NCBI GenBank assembly: GCA_001790315.1
Contig: MGCE01000159.1
Coordinates: 1 to 8,343 of the forward strand
Length of the DNA stretch: 8,343 nt
Direction of reading: 5' to 3'
From: Candidatus Rokubacteria bacterium RIFCSPLOWO2_02_FULL_72_37
GTDB taxonomy: Bacteria > Methylomirabilota > Methylomirabilia > Rokubacteriales > CSP1-6
The translations under genes and the position numbers were made by a program. Below, piece after piece: positions 6,725-8,343 of this stretch (positions are counted from its first letter, which is position 1; each line of letters starts with the position of its first letter). The notes below the pieces were generated by a model, which made no database searches, had not been told where the DNA came from, and saw only the letters and a program-made list of their open reading frames with translations.

Positions 6725-7392
6725 CGACCGCGCTCGTCGAGCCCCCCGGCGTTCCGCGGCCCGTGCGCGGCCTCCATATCCCACCGCCGCCGCGGGACGG
6801 CGGTGATGACGACGAAGACCGCGGGCCGGCGCCGCAGCGTCCCATCCTCGACAACGTCCGGCTGGCCATGATCTTCCTCATCAGCGGCGAGATCATGTTC
6901 TTCGGCGGACTGATCTCCGCCTTCCTCGTGCTGCGCGTGTCGGCGGCGGCTTGGCCGCCTCCGCTCCAACCGCGCCTGCCCATCGCGGTCACCGGCCTGA
7001 ACACGCTCGTGCTGCTCGCCTCGAGCGGAACGATGCTGGCCGCCGGCCGCGCGCTGCGACGCGGCGACCGCGCCGCGCTCGTGCGCCGGCTCCTGGCAAC
7101 GGCGGCCCTCGGCGCGGTGTTCCTCCTCGTCCAGGGCTACGAGTGGACGCGCCTGGTCAGCTTCGGGTTGACGCTCTCGTCGGGCGTGTACGGCGCGACG
7201 TTCTATACGCTGATCGGCGCCCACGCCGCGCACGTGGTCGGCGCGCTGGTCTGGCTCGCGGCGGTGCTGGCGCTCGCCGCCCGCGGCCGGTTCGTGGACG
7301 GGGCCGCGGGGCCACTCAGGGCGTGCGCGATGTACTGGCACTTCGTCGTCGCCCTGTGGCCGATCCTCTACGTCGCGGTGTACCTCGCATGA
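6721..7392 (+). CDS. ctaE: Cytochrome c oxidase subunit III, first copy
   Basis: Integral membrane subunit that stabilises the oxidase and supports proton uptake. The 223-residue protein has five predicted helices (about 46-68, 82-104, 118-138, 150-180 and 198-222), the short form lacking the first two helices of the seven-helix type. Family residues are present: Glu57 in GEIMFFGG, matching the membrane glutamate known from mitochondrial subunit III, Glu141 in QGYEW, His168 and His171 in HAAHV, and the closing YWHFVVALWPILY. About 45 residues ahead of helix 1 form an unusual Pro-rich and then acidic tail (PPPP, DDDED). The GTG start overlaps the preceding microprotein stop. There is no clear ribosome site, so coupled translation is likely. 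A second, divergent copy lies at 7646. Also called coxC. Confidence 0.9.
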   Translation: MTTALVEPPGVPRPVRGLHIPPPPRDGGDDDEDRGPAPQRPILDNVRLAMIFLISGEIMFFGGLISAFLVLRVSAAAWPPPLQPRLPIAVTGLNTLVLLASSGTMLAAGRALRRGDRAALVRRLLATAALGAVFLLVQGYEWTRLVSFGLTLSSGVYGATFYTLIGAHAAHVVGALVWLAAVLALAARGRFVDGAAGPLRACAMYWHFVVALWPILYVAVYLA

Positions 7393-7649
7393 GGACGTGC
7401 CTCGCCCTCGGGCTCCTGCTCGCGCCGTCCCGCGCGCTGGCGTGCGCGACCTGCATCGCCGCCGGATACGGCGATCGCACGTTCAACTGGGCCTACGCGG
7501 CGCTCATGGGCCTGCCGTTCGCACTCCTGCTCGTGATCGGCGGCGTGCTCGCCTGGTGCGCGGGCTTCCGTCCACGCGCGATCGCTCGCGCCGCCGTCGC
7601 GCGCCTGCGCCCGAAGGATCATCCCGACGCCCTCAAGGAGACGATATGA
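7389..7649 (+). CDS. Small exported CxxC membrane protein of unknown function
   Basis: I do not recognise a named family. The 86-residue product has a short Arg start, a hydrophobic segment to about residue 18 and an ALA-Cys junction, so cleavage would leave CATC (Cys19 and Cys22) at the mature N-terminus. A lipobox is weak because the -3 residue is Ala. A second helix covers about residues 35-58, containing Cys57, followed by a basic cytoplasmic tail. CxxC lacks the His needed for haem c, so copper binding or thiol redox activity on the outer face is more likely. The gene lies between two subunit III genes and overlaps both (ATGA at each end), which argues for a role in the oxidase as a small subunit or in copper-site assembly. 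Comparable small ACPxCY-type proteins occur, to my recollection, in similar oxidase clusters. Confidence 0.72.
   Translation: MRTCLALGLLLAPSRALACATCIAAGYGDRTFNWAYAALMGLPFALLLVIGGVLAWCAGFRPRAIARAAVARLRPKDHPDALKETI
7635..7640 (+). promoter_or_regulatory. Shine-Dalgarno for the second subunit III
   Basis: AAGGAG lies 5 bases before the ATG at 7646, inside the end of the CxxC protein gene. It decides the start of the second subunit III, whose frame is also open further upstream. Confidence 0.75.
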
Positions 7650-8263
7650 GTCAGGCAGCCTCCGCTCACCCGGCGGTCGAGCCCGCCGAAACCCCGCTGA
7701 CCCCGGAGAGCTGGGGAAAGCTCGGGATGTGGATCTTCCTGGCCGGCGACGCCGTTGGCTTCGGCACGCTGCTCGCCGCGTACGGCGGCATGCGCGCGAC
7801 GAGCGCCGACTGGCCGAGCCCGTACGACGTCCTCGGCATCAACCTGACCGCGGTGATGACGTTCCTCCTGATCTGCTCGAGCGTCACGATGGTCAAGGCG
7901 CTGGAGTGGCTGGGCCGCGGCGACCGGGCGAAGTGCCGGCTGTTCCTCTTCTTGACGGCGCTCGGCGGCGCCATCTTCGTGAGCCTCCAGGCCTACGAGT
8001 GGACGCACCTGATCAACGCCGGGCTTCACATCGGCCGCAACCCGTGGGGCGCGTCGCTCTTCGGCGCGTCGTTCTTCATCATCACCGGCTTCCACGGCCT
8101 GCACGTCAGCGGCGGCGTGATCTACTTGCTGTCGATGCTCCGGTACGTCACCAATCGTCCCCAGCCGGAGGCGAGTTACAACGCCGTCGAGATCGCGGGA
8201 CTCTACTGGCACTTCGTGGATCTCGTGTGGATCATGGTCTTCACCTTCATGTACCTCCTGTGA
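7646..8263 (+). CDS. ctaE: Cytochrome c oxidase subunit III, second copy
   Basis: Second subunit III of 205 residues, again the five-helix form (about 27-50, 65-85, 98-118, 138-162 and 182-205). Diagnostic residues are Glu118 in QAYEW, His150 and His153 in HGLHV, and the end motif YWHFVDLVWIMVF, which fits the family better than the first copy. The first-helix glutamate of the other copy is replaced by Asp35 (GDAVGFG). The N-terminal tail is about 25 residues and not acidic or poly-Pro. Similarity between the two copies is low outside the shared motifs, so this is an old duplication rather than a recent repeat. It may be the principal subunit III, with the first copy an accessory one; the sequence alone does not settle this. 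The start has AAGGAG and an ATGA overlap. Confidence 0.93.
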   Translation: MSQAASAHPAVEPAETPLTPESWGKLGMWIFLAGDAVGFGTLLAAYGGMRATSADWPSPYDVLGINLTAVMTFLLICSSVTMVKALEWLGRGDRAKCRLFLFLTALGGAIFVSLQAYEWTHLINAGLHIGRNPWGASLFGASFFIITGFHGLHVSGGVIYLLSMLRYVTNRPQPEASYNAVEIAGLYWHFVDLVWIMVFTFMYLL

Positions 8264-8267
8264 GGGG
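8262..8267 (+). promoter_or_regulatory. Shine-Dalgarno for subunit IV
   Basis: GAGGGG overlaps the stop of the second subunit III and lies 7 bases before the ATG at 8275, supporting that start. Confidence 0.65.
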
Positions 8268-8274
8268 TTGAGCG

Positions 8275-8343
8275 ATGGCGACGACCGAGCACAAGCACCC
8301 GAACTACATGGCGATCTTCTGGTACCTGGCGGTCCTGACGGTC
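8275..8343 (+). CDS. ctaF: Cytochrome c oxidase subunit IV, prokaryotic type (partial, cut by the right edge)
   Basis: Only the first 23 codons are in the window. They read MATTEHKHPNYMAIFWYLAV and then LTV, the characteristic His-rich head and first-helix entry (HPNYMAIFW) of the small bacterial subunit IV, normally about 100 residues with three helices and found after subunit III. Eleven bases separate it from the second subunit III, with GAGGGG as ribosome site. Position and start sequence agree, but the rest of the protein cannot be checked here. Confidence 0.82.
   Translation, partial: MATTEHKHPNYMAIFWYLAVLTV

Noticed and set aside
5490..7004. Minus-strand open frame of 504 codons opposite ctaA, ctaB and the first subunit III
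   Set aside because: The forward genes have full family motifs; the antisense product is Arg/Gly/Ala-rich with no domain.
7443..7454. CATC in the small protein as a haem c site
   Set aside because: The residue after the second Cys is Ile, not His, so covalent haem attachment is not expected.

Overview
The window is one uninterrupted, forward-strand gene cluster for an aerobic respiratory terminal oxidase: a haem-copper cytochrome c oxidase of the aa3/caa3 class with its haem A biosynthesis genes. The DNA is very GC-rich with strongly G/C-biased third codon positions. Gene content and order resemble oxidase clusters of high-GC soil and subsurface lineages such as Candidatus Rokubacteria/Methylomirabilota or deltaproteobacterial groups. 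That placement is inferred from general resemblance, and no marker gene here fixes the taxon.

Layout. Positions 1-136 are either a short leader or the N-terminal continuation of the first gene. Positions 137-1576 encode a membrane-anchored dihaem cytochrome c joined to an ethylbenzene-dehydrogenase-type haem-b-like domain. Positions 1602-2294 encode an exported cupredoxin-like protein with an amicyanin-type copper loop. Then follow subunit II (ctaC/coxB, 2325-3047), subunit I (ctaD/coxA, 3044-4789), haem A synthase (ctaA, 4807-5703), haem O synthase (ctaB, 5700-6632), a 31-residue single-helix microprotein (6629-6724), a first subunit III (6721-7392), an 86-residue exported CxxC membrane protein (7389-7649), a second subunit III (7646-8263), and the start of subunit IV (8275 to the right edge).

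How it fits together. CtaB and CtaA convert haem B to haem O and then haem A for subunit I. Subunit II carries a complete CuA site but has no fused cytochrome c domain, so the separate dihaem cytochrome and the cupredoxin-like protein are the obvious candidates for delivering electrons (or, for the latter, copper) from the periplasmic side. From subunit II onward, six gene junctions are ATGA or GTGA stop/start overlaps, which points to one transcript with translational coupling. No promoter or convincing terminator is visible, and both cluster ends probably lie outside the window. There are no RNA genes, mobile elements or CRISPR arrays that I can support.

The core oxidase is conventional. 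The parts worth a second look are the two tiny membrane proteins, the dihaem plus haem-b-like fusion, the cupredoxin-like protein, and the split duplicate subunit III genes.
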